This document shows positions 9,229-18,059 of a stretch of DNA of 64,000 nt, in pieces (within the stretch, counting starts at the first letter, position 1; each line of letters starts with the position of its first letter). The DNA comes from UPXZ01 sp018055865. GTDB lineage: Bacteria; Bacteroidota; Bacteroidia; Bacteroidales; Paludibacteraceae. A program made the position numbers and the translations under genes. Location: positions 1 through 64,000 of the forward strand of contig CAXYWB010000001.1 in the NCBI GenBank assembly GCA_964292695.1, read 5' to 3'. A model generated the notes under the pieces. It searched no databases, had not been told where the DNA came from, and saw only the letters and a list, made by a program, of their open reading frames with translations.

Positions 9229-10580
9229 GAAAAATAATTCTGATATTTGGAATTTGCTTGCTGGGATTCTATTTGGGGGCTTCAGCACAGCAATTCAGAA
9301 AAGGAGAATTCAAAAACTGGGCAAAAACTCCACCCATGGGCTGGAACAGCTGGGATTGTTATGGACCGACAGTGATGGAGCACGAGGTGAAAAGTAACGC
9401 CGACTACATGGCTAAACACCTGAAGAAATACGGTTGGGAATACATCATTGTTGATATTCGCTGGTTTGTGGAGAACGATAAAGCCGGCGGATACAATCAG
9501 ACCGATCCTCGCTATGTGATGGATGAATATGGACGTTATTTGCCGGCTACAAATCGTTTTCCTTCAGCCCGTAACGGAAAAGGATTCAAAGAACTGGCTG
9601 ATTATGTGCACAAAAAAGGATTGAAATTCGGGATTCATATTATGCGCGGAATTCCAAAAAAAGCTGTGGAAATGAAACTGCCGGTGAAGGGGACCAATGG
9701 AATTACTGCCGATAAAATATTTACCGATTCGATTCAATGCACCTGGTTGAGAGACAATTACACCATCATCGATGTGCCGGGAGCTCAGGAGTATTACAAC
9801 TCCATTTTTGAACTGTACGCCTCCTGGGGAATTGATTTTATTAAAATCGACGACTTATCCCGCCCGTATCATCTGGCTGAAATCGAAATGATTCGTAAGG
9901 CAATAGACCGGTGCGGCAGAAAAATCGTTTTGAGTACATCGCCCGGCGAAACTCCCGTCGGTAAGGCAGACCACGTGAAACAACACGCTAATATGTGGCG
10001 GATGGTGGATGACGTGTGGGATGAGTGGCGACACATTATCCACTTGATGAAAGTAGCTGAAAACTGGTATCCTTACATCGAGCCCACGTGGCCCGATTGT
10101 GATATGATTCCATTGGGAAGAATTTCTGTTCGGGGCGAAAGAGGAGCCGACCGCATGACCCGACTCACCAAAGATGAACAATACACGCTGATGAATTTCT
10201 TTACCATTTTCAAATCTCCATTGATGTTTGGGGGTGATTTGCCAAGTAATGACGCATTTACGTTGTCGCTACTTACTAATAAACAAGTGTTGAAAATGCA
10301 CAAACTGGGAACCGGTGTACGCCAACTTTATCAGGACGATAAGAAACTGGCCATCACCTCCGAAAACAGAAAAACCGGTGAAGTGTATCTGGCTTTGTTC
10401 AACTTGTCGGATAATAAAGAAAACAGAGAAGTTCGGGTAAATTTGAGTGAACTCGGCATGCAAAAGTGCTCTGCAACTGACTTGTGGAGTGGTAAGAAAA
10501 GTGGTATTTATTCAGATGTAATTAGTGCTGAACTGCGTCCACATGCATCAATACTGTTAAAATTAAAGAAAGTAAAATAG
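9225..10580 (+). CDS. GH27 alpha-galactosidase or beta-L-arabinopyranosidase
   Basis: A 451-residue secreted protein with a signal peptide ending GASAQ. The GH27 signature PPMGWNSWDCYG lies at about residues 36-47. The nucleophile is probably D209 in FIKIDD, and the acid/base D263 in MWRMVDDVW. A C-terminal beta domain follows from about residue 360. GH27 enzymes remove alpha-galactose, alpha-N-acetylgalactosamine or beta-L-arabinopyranose, which share stereochemistry; with arabinose-directed neighbours the last is a serious option. The start overlaps the GH31 stop by four bases, and the GH2 gene begins 15 bases after its own stop. Confidence 0.85.
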   Translation: MRKIILIFGICLLGFYLGASAQQFRKGEFKNWAKTPPMGWNSWDCYGPTVMEHEVKSNADYMAKHLKKYGWEYIIVDIRWFVENDKAGGYNQTDPRYVMDEYGRYLPATNRFPSARNGKGFKELADYVHKKGLKFGIHIMRGIPKKAVEMKLPVKGTNGITADKIFTDSIQCTWLRDNYTIIDVPGAQEYYNSIFELYASWGIDFIKIDDLSRPYHLAEIEMIRKAIDRCGRKIVLSTSPGETPVGKADHVKQHANMWRMVDDVWDEWRHIIHLMKVAENWYPYIEPTWPDCDMIPLGRISVRGERGADRMTRLTKDEQYTLMNFFTIFKSPLMFGGDLPSNDAFTLSLLTNKQVLKMHKLGTGVRQLYQDDKKLAITSENRKTGEVYLALFNLSDNKENREVRVNLSELGMQKCSATDLWSGKKSGIYSDVISAELRPHASILLKLKKVK

Positions 10581-10595
10581 TCAATAATTATTGAA

Positions 10596-12395
10596 ATGAA
10601 CAAACTAATCATCCTTTCGTTGAGTTTACTGTCATTTTTACCTCTTTTCGGTGGTGAAACTGTATTGCAAAATGTTTTTTCAAGAGACACCCGGAGTTTG
10701 AACGGAAAATGGCACTACATCATTGATCCGTTCGATAACGGATACTTCGATTATCGGTTGCGTGTCAATCCGAACGGATTTGGTAAAAATTATCAGGCCA
10801 AAAACAAATCCGAATTAGTAGAATATAACTTCAAAACATCGCCTTTGATGCAAGTGCCGGGAGATTGGAATACCCAACGTGAGCAATTGTTTTTCTACGA
10901 AGGAAGTATCTGGTTTCAGCGTGATTTTAACTACACTCCCAAGCCGGGAACAAAAGTGTTTTTATATTTCGGAGCCGTGAATTACCTGTGCAACGTGTAT
11001 GTAAATGGTCAGAATGTTGGTATGCATGAAGGCGGTTTCACTCCATTTAATTTTGATGTGACCGACAAACTGAAAAGCGGAAATAATTTTGTGGTTTTAC
11101 GTGTTAACAATGTGCGCAAACCCGAAGGTGTGCCAACAGTCAACGCCGACTGGTGGAATTACGGCGGAATTACCCGCGATGTTATGCTTGTTGATGTACC
11201 CGAAACTTATATTGATGATTATTCAGTCAGATTAGTAAAAGGCAGCTATACCGAAATTGAAGTCAGTGTAAGGCTCAACGCTCCTGTAGAAGGTGTGTCT
11301 GTGGATGTGAATATTCCGGAGTTAAAATTTAAAAAAACGGTAACGACTGATAAAAACGGGAAATCGTCGTTTGTTTTCAAAGCAAAGCCTCAGTTATGGT
11401 CACCCGAAAATCCAAAGCTCTATAATGTAAAAATATCGCAAAACACAGAGAATCTGGAGGATAGAATAGGTTTCAGACAAATAGAAACACGCAATAAAGA
11501 TATTCTGATGAATGGAAAAAAAGTGTTCCTACGTGGAATTTCCATCCATGAAGAAGCACCTTTCCGCCAGGGCAGAGCCTGGAGCAAAGAAGATGCTGCC
11601 ATTTTACTGGGCTGGGCCAAAGACCTAGGTTGTAATTTTGTCCGTCTGGCACATTACCCGCACAACGAGAATATGGTTCGCCTGGCTGAAGAAATGGGGC
11701 TTATGGTATGGTCCGAAATTCCGGTTTACTGGACCATTCACTGGGAAAATCCGGATACCTACCTGAATGCCGCCAATCAGCTCACAGATATGATTGATCG
11801 TGATCACAACCGATGTGCAGTGGTGATATGGTCTATTGCCAACGAAACGCCTCACAGCGATGCCCGTAAAGAATTTTTGGCTAAATTAGCTCAGCTTGCA
11901 AGAGAGAAAGATAACTCCCGGCTGATAAGTATGGCCATGGAAGTTACCGGAGAATCTGCAACGTTGAGTAAAGTAAATGACCCGATGAATGAATATGTGG
12001 ATATTGTAAGCTTCAATCAGTATCTGGGCTGGTACGGAGGCAATCTGGAGTCACCAAAAACGAGGAATTTTGAAATTCCTTACAACAAACCTGTTTTTAT
12101 CAGTGAATTTGGAGCAGGAGCTTTGCAGGGTATGCATGGTGATAAAACCGAACGTTTCACGGAAGAATATCAGGAAGAATTGTACAAAAACACCCTGGAA
12201 ATGCTCGATAGAATTGATGGCTTTGCAGGCACTTCGCCCTGGATACTTGTTGACTTTCACTCACCCCGACGACAATTAGCAGGCGTTCAGGATTTCTTCA
12301 ACCGAAAAGGGCTGATTTCCGACGATGGAATAAAGAAAAAGGCGTACTGGACGCTGAAAAATTTTTATGAAAATAAAAAAGAACAATATAAATAA
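10596..12395 (+). CDS. GH2 glycosidase, probable beta-glucuronidase
   Basis: A 599-residue protein with the GH2 order: sugar-binding jelly roll (about 25-200), immunoglobulin-like domain (about 205-300) and TIM barrel (about 300-595). The acid/base is E417 in IWSIANETP and the nucleophile is E504 in FISEFGAGA. The motif NRKG at 569-572 matches the Asn-x-Lys motif that contacts the uronate carboxylate in beta-glucuronidases and separates them from beta-galactosidases. The N-terminal hydrophobic stretch is a weak but likely signal peptide. Within the operon it would remove capping glucuronic acid from arabinogalactan-type side chains. GH2 membership is firm; glucuronidase specificity rests on the one motif. 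Confidence 0.8.
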   Translation: MNKLIILSLSLLSFLPLFGGETVLQNVFSRDTRSLNGKWHYIIDPFDNGYFDYRLRVNPNGFGKNYQAKNKSELVEYNFKTSPLMQVPGDWNTQREQLFFYEGSIWFQRDFNYTPKPGTKVFLYFGAVNYLCNVYVNGQNVGMHEGGFTPFNFDVTDKLKSGNNFVVLRVNNVRKPEGVPTVNADWWNYGGITRDVMLVDVPETYIDDYSVRLVKGSYTEIEVSVRLNAPVEGVSVDVNIPELKFKKTVTTDKNGKSSFVFKAKPQLWSPENPKLYNVKISQNTENLEDRIGFRQIETRNKDILMNGKKVFLRGISIHEEAPFRQGRAWSKEDAAILLGWAKDLGCNFVRLAHYPHNENMVRLAEEMGLMVWSEIPVYWTIHWENPDTYLNAANQLTDMIDRDHNRCAVVIWSIANETPHSDARKEFLAKLAQLAREKDNSRLISMAMEVTGESATLSKVNDPMNEYVDIVSFNQYLGWYGGNLESPKTRNFEIPYNKPVFISEFGAGALQGMHGDKTERFTEEYQEELYKNTLEMLDRIDGFAGTSPWILVDFHSPRRQLAGVQDFFNRKGLISDDGIKKKAYWTLKNFYENKKEQYK

Positions 12396-12407
12396 AAGGG
12401 TGACATA

Positions 12408-14984
12408 ATGGTGAGAATATGTATTAGCCTGGCGTTATCGCTGATTTTCGGATTGCAGCTTGCAGGTCAAAGCACGTTGAACAGCAAACCGGATTCAGTT
12501 TATATCTTGTCCTATGCATCCACATCCAACGGAGGCCGAAACGGGATGCACTTTGCATGGAGCCGCGATGGTGCTGACTGGAGCAAAGTGGAAAATAATT
12601 TCAGTTATGTGAAAAGCGATTATGGATCCTGGGGCTCTCAGAAAAGGATGCTTTCGCCGTTTTTAATTTTTGGCCAGGATGGCAAATGGCACGCCGTATG
12701 GTCGCTGAACGAAAATGAAAGCAGATTTGCACATGCAGCTTCGGATGATCTGGTGAGTTGGAAGCGGCAGAGTTATCCGGACATTACGGAGGGAAATTTC
12801 CTGGATCCGGTTGTAATTTTTGATGAAGATTCAAAAAAATACACGATATTTTTCAAAAGTGGAGAAAAATACAGAAAAGTGACTACTCCCGATTTCAAAA
12901 CGTATTCCGGTGAGGTGGATGTAGCAGCTTCAGAATATAAAAATCCGCGAAAAAGTGTCGATTTGGATGGAGAAATTGTCTCAGGAATCGTACATCATGT
13001 GCCCTGGAAAGTGCTTGATTTACTTCAGAAACATGCGGATGTCAAAAACTACAAAAACCTGCTCTATAGCGAAACAATGAGTCAGGATGCTGTCCGTTTT
13101 GCCGGTCTGAAACCCCTGAACATGATCTTAAAAGCAATACCCGACCAATGCAAAGAAATCTCAGACATGCTTATCGGGGTGTTTTTTGAAGATATCAACT
13201 ACGCAGCCGACGGCGGAATTTATGCCGAATTAATTCAGAACCGCAGTTTCGAATATACCCCTTCCGACAGAAACAACCGCGACAAAACATGGAATCACGC
13301 CCATTCCTGGCGTTTGGCTGACGAAAGTGAAATTGCTTTTGAATCGGCAACACCGTTGCATCCGAACAATCCGAATTATGCTGTACTTGATATAAAAAAT
13401 CCCGGAATAGCATTGTCGAACACAGGTTTCGACGGAATAGTCGTTCGAAAAGGCGAGAAATATGATTTCTCTCTTTTTGTAAAACAAATAAACGGAAAAA
13501 CAGGTCATATCAAAGTGCAATTAGTGAATGAGAAGGGTGAAATATTAGCCGAAAATACGATAAAATCACCTGCTGCAAAATGGAAAAAACTGCAAGCAGT
13601 TTTAACAGCCGGAAATAATGCTGATAAAGCTACTCTTCAGATTATTCCATCCGGAAATGGAAAACTGGCGGTGGATATGGTATCGCTTTTTCCACAGAAA
13701 ACTTTCATGGGGCGAAAAAATGGATTGAGAACTGATTTAGCGCAGACATTGGCTGATATGAAACCGAAATTCATCCGATTCCCGGGTGGATGTGTGGCAC
13801 ACGGTGATGGAATTCAAAATATTTATCATTGGAAGAATACAGTTGGACCGATAGAAACCCGCAAGGGACAACGAAACATCTGGAATTACCATCAATCAGC
13901 AGGATTAGGATATTTCGAGTATTTCCAGTTTTGCGAGGATATTGGAGCTGCTCCGCTTCCGGTTGTGGCTGCAGGAGTACCGTGTCAAAACTCTGCTCAT
14001 GGGGGACAAAACGGAGGAATTCCGATGTGCGATATGGATGTCTATGTGCAGGATGTCCTCGACCTGATAGAATGGGCTAACGGTGACCCTAAAATATCCA
14101 AATGGGCTAAAATGCGAGCTGATGCAGGTCATCCGAAACCATTCAATCTGAAATATATAGGAATCGGAAACGAGGACTTGATTACCGATGTGTTTGAAGA
14201 AAGATTTGAAATAATCAACAAAGCGGTACAGGAAAAATATCCTGATATCGTGGTCATTGGCACTGTAGGTCCTTTCTATGAAGGAACCGATTACGATGAA
14301 GGTTGGGAGCTGGCTACCCGGTTGAAAATCCCGATGGTGGACGAACATTATTACGTAAGCCCCGGATGGTATATTCACAACCAGGATTATTACGATAAAT
14401 ACGACCGGAAAAAATCAAAAGTGTATCTGGGAGAATATGCATCACATTTGCCCGGCAGACCAACTAATCTCGAAACTGCGTTGACAGAGGCCATGCACCT
14501 GATAAATATTGAACGAAACGGTGATGTGGTTCATATGACTTCCTATGCACCGCTTTTGGCAAAAGAAGGTTTCACGCAGTGGAATCCGGATCTGATTTAT
14601 TTTAGTAACACCGAAGTAAAGCCAACAGTAGGATATTACGTGCAAAAAATGGTTGGGAACAATGCAGGTAATATTTATATTCCCGCAAAACTGACAATGA
14701 CTATCGAACGTGATGATGTAAGAAAACGGGTGGCAGCATCCATTGTAAAAGACAAGTTTAGCGGTGATATAATTGTGAAAGTAGTTAATCTGTTGCCGGT
14801 TGCCGTTAATTCGAATCTGGAATTACCAATGAAGGATGATTTTAAAGCCTTAAAATCTGTTCTTACAGGTAATCCGACAGATAAAAAGCTGATGCCTGCA
14901 ATTAGCGAAATCATTTTAGAGAAAGATTCTCAGGTGGAGTTTCCTCCTTACTCATTCACAATTCTCCGAATGGGCAGTAAATAG
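12408..14984 (+). CDS. GH51 alpha-L-arabinofuranosidase with N-terminal propeller-like domain
   Basis: An 858-residue secreted protein (signal peptide ending LAGQ). The GH51 part starts near residue 250 with ISDMLIGVFFEDINYAADGG. The acid/base is E589 in YIGIGNED and the nucleophile is E676 in VYLGEYASH, followed by a C-terminal beta domain. Inside the GH51 part, about 290-430 looks like an inserted carbohydrate-binding beta-sandwich. Ahead of it lie about 190 residues that resemble a piece of a GH43-type beta-propeller (FAWSRDGADW, WHAVWSLNE, AASDDLVSWKR), shorter than a full five-bladed domain. The enzyme should release alpha-L-arabinofuranose. It is the last gene of the operon and is followed by a bidirectional terminator. 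Confidence 0.85.
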   Translation: MVRICISLALSLIFGLQLAGQSTLNSKPDSVYILSYASTSNGGRNGMHFAWSRDGADWSKVENNFSYVKSDYGSWGSQKRMLSPFLIFGQDGKWHAVWSLNENESRFAHAASDDLVSWKRQSYPDITEGNFLDPVVIFDEDSKKYTIFFKSGEKYRKVTTPDFKTYSGEVDVAASEYKNPRKSVDLDGEIVSGIVHHVPWKVLDLLQKHADVKNYKNLLYSETMSQDAVRFAGLKPLNMILKAIPDQCKEISDMLIGVFFEDINYAADGGIYAELIQNRSFEYTPSDRNNRDKTWNHAHSWRLADESEIAFESATPLHPNNPNYAVLDIKNPGIALSNTGFDGIVVRKGEKYDFSLFVKQINGKTGHIKVQLVNEKGEILAENTIKSPAAKWKKLQAVLTAGNNADKATLQIIPSGNGKLAVDMVSLFPQKTFMGRKNGLRTDLAQTLADMKPKFIRFPGGCVAHGDGIQNIYHWKNTVGPIETRKGQRNIWNYHQSAGLGYFEYFQFCEDIGAAPLPVVAAGVPCQNSAHGGQNGGIPMCDMDVYVQDVLDLIEWANGDPKISKWAKMRADAGHPKPFNLKYIGIGNEDLITDVFEERFEIINKAVQEKYPDIVVIGTVGPFYEGTDYDEGWELATRLKIPMVDEHYYVSPGWYIHNQDYYDKYDRKKSKVYLGEYASHLPGRPTNLETALTEAMHLINIERNGDVVHMTSYAPLLAKEGFTQWNPDLIYFSNTEVKPTVGYYVQKMVGNNAGNIYIPAKLTMTIERDDVRKRVAASIVKDKFSGDIIVKVVNLLPVAVNSNLELPMKDDFKALKSVLTGNPTDKKLMPAISEIILEKDSQVEFPPYSFTILRMGSK

Positions 14985-14990
14985 AAAAAT

Positions 14991-15029
14991 AAAAAAATCC
15001 CGCACCGTAACCTGGAGCGGGGTTTTTTG
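14991..15029. terminator. Bidirectional terminator between GH51 and GH29
   Basis: AAAAATCCCGC and GCGGGGTTTTTT flank a 13-base loop, giving a GC-rich stem with T-runs on both strands. It ends the plus-strand operon and the convergent GH29 gene. Confidence 0.85.
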
Positions 15030-15042
15030 TAACTGCTCACTT

Positions 15043-17118
15043 TTAAAGTTTCACTTCAACGTTATTCATCCTCAGTGGAGAAACGTGGGAATCCGGATTT
15101 GAAGCTTTGATGGACATTTGATGAGTAGATGAATTATCGAGTCTGAATGTAGGAAGCTTCATCTGGCAGATTGTCCATTCAGATAATGGTTTGATGCTGT
15201 AATTCAGTATGTTGGCATGACGGTTGAAATATTTTATCACTAACTGATTTTCCCCTTTTTTCAAGGGTAAAATGACGATTTCTTTTTGGTAATCTACCTC
15301 TCCGGGCAATAAATGAGCAGTGATATACTTACCGTTCAATAGGATGTAAACTCCGTTTCTGCTGCCAATTTCTACTGCCGCTTGCTGAATTTCATCACTT
15401 TCTATTTCCTGCAGAAACAAAACACCTGTTCGGGGGTGAAGCTCCATCTGCTGATTTTCGCCGTAGGTGAAATTTTCCACTTTCTGCCAGGTTGAAACAT
15501 CTGCTGTTTCCTGATTTTCTTCTGCCACAAATCCAAAAACGCCAGAGCCTCTTTTTTTATACAAATCGCCAAACTTCACTTTGTCTTTATGTAAAGTTTG
15601 TTTGGTTTTTATTTCAGGTTTAAGCGTTATTTCCGTCTGGTTTCCATCAGCGTCAACGATGACTTTTCTTCCTGTCTCATTTTCGGTGAAACTGATTTCC
15701 GGAGAGATCGTTTTGTCTGTATGTTGAAAATTCCAGGTATATCCGGTCAGACTTTTGTAACCACAGTAATAATCCGGACTGGAGTGTCCGAATTCCGGAA
15801 CTGCATTCCATGTGGTAAGCAGATTTGACTGAACGATTTCAGCAGGAAATACGCTGAATTTATCCCTGAAATTGACTCTGAGTACGTTTACGGGTGATTG
15901 GGAATTGTTTTTCGGAATATTTATCCGAAGAGTTTTAGTTTTATGATTTTGTGTAAACCTGCACTTTTCGCCCGACGACAGTACTTCAACATTTACAATT
16001 TTTCCGGAAAATCCATTCATTTCAATCACTTTGTGATCATTTTTCACAAAAAGGTACAGATTATTATCGCGGGAAGTGATGTCGCCCCACGAAAATGAAT
16101 GTGGAAAAGGATTTGCTTTGGTTCCGTAAATTGCTTCGGCATTGGCTGTTGTCCATTCACTGATTTTCTCAAGCACTTTTTTTTCGAAATCCACTACACT
16201 TCCATCACCTTTCGGACCGATATTCAGCAAGTAATTTCCCCCGCGGCTGATTACTTTCACCAGACTTCCGATTTTCTCATACACTTTCTCTTCCACACTT
16301 CCTCTTTTTTGCCAGGAACGGTACCCCCAGGTTTCGTCAAACATCGAAGCAGCAGTTTGCCACGGCACACTTATTTTGTAGTCGGGATATTCATTGTCAG
16401 CCATTACGCTGAAATCCATGTAGTTATTGCCCAGTCTTCCACTAACCATGCATTCTGGCTGCAGGCGATTGACCAGTTCATACAGTCCTTTGCTTTGTCC
16501 GGCAGAAAGCGAACCCATGTCAAACCAGATTTCCGAAATAGGTCCGTAATTGCTCATGATTTCTTCCACCTGATGCAGGTTGAACTGGTAATGTTCGGGA
16601 GTCAATGGATCGGCATTGTGGCTCGAAATGGGGTAGGCTTGCGGAAAATGCCAGTCGATAAGCGAAAAATAGACCGCAAAATCAATTCCTCCGCGCTTGC
16701 AGGCTTCGGCCAGTTCTTTCATCAGGTCGCGTTTGTAAGGAGTTGAGTCAACTATGTTAAACGGAGTATAATTAGAATGATACATACAAAACCCATCGTG
16801 GTGCTTGGAAGTGAATACAATGGAACGCATGCCGGCTTTTTTGGCCAGGGCTACAATGCTGTCAGGATTCCAGTTTACCGGATTGAACTCTCGCGCTGTA
16901 TTGCCATACCAGTCGCTGAAAATTCCCGCAAAAGACTGAATTTGCTCGCTGTATCCGCGGGTAACCGGTTTGCCGTCATACACGCCGCCGTACTGTGAAT
17001 ATAGTCCGAAATGGATGAACATAGAGAATTTTTGGTCAAGCCATTTTTGAGTGGGTTTAAGCTGAGCAGATAGAAGATTGAACGCGAAAAAAAACAGGAG
17101 TAAGAGTCGTAATTTCAT
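15043..17118 (-). CDS. GH29 alpha-L-fucosidase
   Basis: A 691-residue secreted protein with a signal peptide ending LLSAQ. The GH29 catalytic domain covers about residues 20-330, with FIHFGLYS, the histidine-rich SKHHDGF, and nucleophile D200 in SEIWFDMG. A beta-sandwich follows (about 335-420). The remaining 270 residues form one or two extra beta domains ending in a carbohydrate-binding-like fold, longer than in simple fucosidases. It removes alpha-linked fucose from glycan ends. It is convergent with the glycoside hydrolase operon and has its own promoter, so it may be co-regulated rather than co-transcribed. Confidence 0.88.
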   Translation of the reverse strand: MKLRLLLLFFFAFNLLSAQLKPTQKWLDQKFSMFIHFGLYSQYGGVYDGKPVTRGYSEQIQSFAGIFSDWYGNTAREFNPVNWNPDSIVALAKKAGMRSIVFTSKHHDGFCMYHSNYTPFNIVDSTPYKRDLMKELAEACKRGGIDFAVYFSLIDWHFPQAYPISSHNADPLTPEHYQFNLHQVEEIMSNYGPISEIWFDMGSLSAGQSKGLYELVNRLQPECMVSGRLGNNYMDFSVMADNEYPDYKISVPWQTAASMFDETWGYRSWQKRGSVEEKVYEKIGSLVKVISRGGNYLLNIGPKGDGSVVDFEKKVLEKISEWTTANAEAIYGTKANPFPHSFSWGDITSRDNNLYLFVKNDHKVIEMNGFSGKIVNVEVLSSGEKCRFTQNHKTKTLRINIPKNNSQSPVNVLRVNFRDKFSVFPAEIVQSNLLTTWNAVPEFGHSSPDYYCGYKSLTGYTWNFQHTDKTISPEISFTENETGRKVIVDADGNQTEITLKPEIKTKQTLHKDKVKFGDLYKKRGSGVFGFVAEENQETADVSTWQKVENFTYGENQQMELHPRTGVLFLQEIESDEIQQAAVEIGSRNGVYILLNGKYITAHLLPGEVDYQKEIVILPLKKGENQLVIKYFNRHANILNYSIKPLSEWTICQMKLPTFRLDNSSTHQMSIKASNPDSHVSPLRMNNVEVKL

Positions 17119-17151
17119 AGCAGAAGATTTTCTTGATTAAATTCATATATA

Positions 17152-17159
17152 CAAAAGTA
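17152..17159 (-). promoter_or_regulatory. Promoter -7 box for the GH29 gene
   Basis: The minus strand reads TACTTTTG about 34 bases upstream of the GH29 start codon. Confidence 0.5.
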
Positions 17160-17289
17160 ATGATTTTCATGAAAAATCAGGTATCCGGGCAGTTACTAAA
17201 TTCTAACATTTACAGAAACAAAATGTAATTGCCATTAAACAATAAAATCAATATAAAAAGGTGTAAAATCCAAACATATTAAAATAAAA

Positions 17290-17321
17290 TTTGCCTGTAA
17301 AATAAAAGTTTTATACTTTTG
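17290..17321 (+). promoter_or_regulatory. Promoter for the XRE-cupin regulator
   Basis: TTTG at 17290-17293 and TACTTTTG at 17314-17321 are separated by 20 bases, an excellent match to the Bacteroidota -33/-7 arrangement. The start codon is 43 bases downstream. Confidence 0.7.
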
Positions 17322-17364
17322 CACCTCGTAAACCAAACAATATCTCATTAAAGAAAAAGCTACA

Positions 17365-17931
17365 ATGAACGAGGTGACAAATAAAATTAAAACATGCTGT
17401 TCCGATAAGAACATCTCTGCCGAAGAACTTTCGGGACGAACAGGACTTTCTGAAGAACAAATTCAGTTGATAATTTCGGGCGATAAAATTCCTTCACTTT
17501 CATCATTGATAAAAATAGCCCGCGCACTCGGTGTAAGGCTGGGCACATTTCTGGACGACAGCGAAAACTTCGGGCCGGTGGTCAATCGTAGTGCCGATAA
17601 GTTACAGGCAGCCACTTTCTCCAGCCAGTTATCATCGGCCAATTCGCACATGGATTTCTTTTCGCTGGCATCGCGCAAGGCAGGTCGTCACATGGAACCA
17701 TTTCTCATTGACTTAAAACCATCCGCCGAAGGCGAAAAAGTTTCATCTTCGCACGAAGGAGAAGAGTTTCTCTTTGTGTTAAGCGGCTCAGTACTGGTCA
17801 AATACGGCAGAGAAAGTTTCGTACTCAGTCAGGGTGACAGCATTTACTACGATTCTATTGTAGATCACCTGGTTACAACAGCCAACGATCATCCGGCACA
17901 AATTTTGGGGATTGTATATTCTCCTTTCTGA
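17365..17931 (+). CDS. XRE-family transcriptional regulator with cupin domain
   Basis: A 188-residue protein with an N-terminal helix-turn-helix of the XRE/Cro type (about 5-60; GLSEEQIQLIISGDKIPSL) and a C-terminal cupin (about 110-185; HEGEEFLFVLSGSVLVKYG) that should bind a small ligand. Such regulators often sit next to the gene they control; here an acyl-CoA synthetase follows 128 bases later on the same strand, although a weak hairpin with a T-run lies between them. A fatty acid or acyl-CoA ligand is a reasonable guess, not shown by the sequence. Confidence 0.88.
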   Translation: MNEVTNKIKTCCSDKNISAEELSGRTGLSEEQIQLIISGDKIPSLSSLIKIARALGVRLGTFLDDSENFGPVVNRSADKLQAATFSSQLSSANSHMDFFSLASRKAGRHMEPFLIDLKPSAEGEKVSSSHEGEEFLFVLSGSVLVKYGRESFVLSQGDSIYYDSIVDHLVTTANDHPAQILGIVYSPF

Positions 17932-17936
17932 TAAGT

Positions 17937-17990
17937 ACGAATTTCGCGAATTAAAACGAATTGCGCGAATGAAGACGAATTTCTGCGTCT
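17937..17990 (+). repeat. Tandem 19-bp imperfect repeats
   Basis: ACGAATT is repeated at 17937, 17956 and 17975, each time followed by a variant of TCGCGAATTAAA, giving an exact 19-base period. The last copy forms part of a terminator-like hairpin. Confidence 0.7.
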
Positions 17991-17995
17991 TTTTC
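17972..17995 (+). terminator. Weak intrinsic terminator after the XRE-cupin gene
   Basis: AAGACG pairs with CGTCTT around an 8-base loop and is followed by a short T-run. The stem is only six bases, so readthrough into the acyl-CoA synthetase gene is likely. Confidence 0.45.
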
Positions 17996-18017
17996 TGAAT
18001 TCAAATCTGCACAATGC

Positions 18018-18049
18018 AACCAAACATCCAAACATTTGAACATTCAAAC
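18018..18049 (+). repeat. A/C-rich tandem repeat with 8-base period
   Basis: Four units, AACCAAAC, ATCCAAAC, ATTTGAAC and ATTCAAAC, lie directly before the acyl-CoA synthetase start codon. Similar 8-base arrays occur at 25322-25345 and 56595-56634. Confidence 0.6.
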
Positions 18050-18059
18050 TAAATAATAA

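Noticed and set aside
16099..16746. Open frame of 215 codons on the plus strand
   Set aside because: It is antisense to the GH29 gene and His/Phe-rich in the manner of shadow frames.
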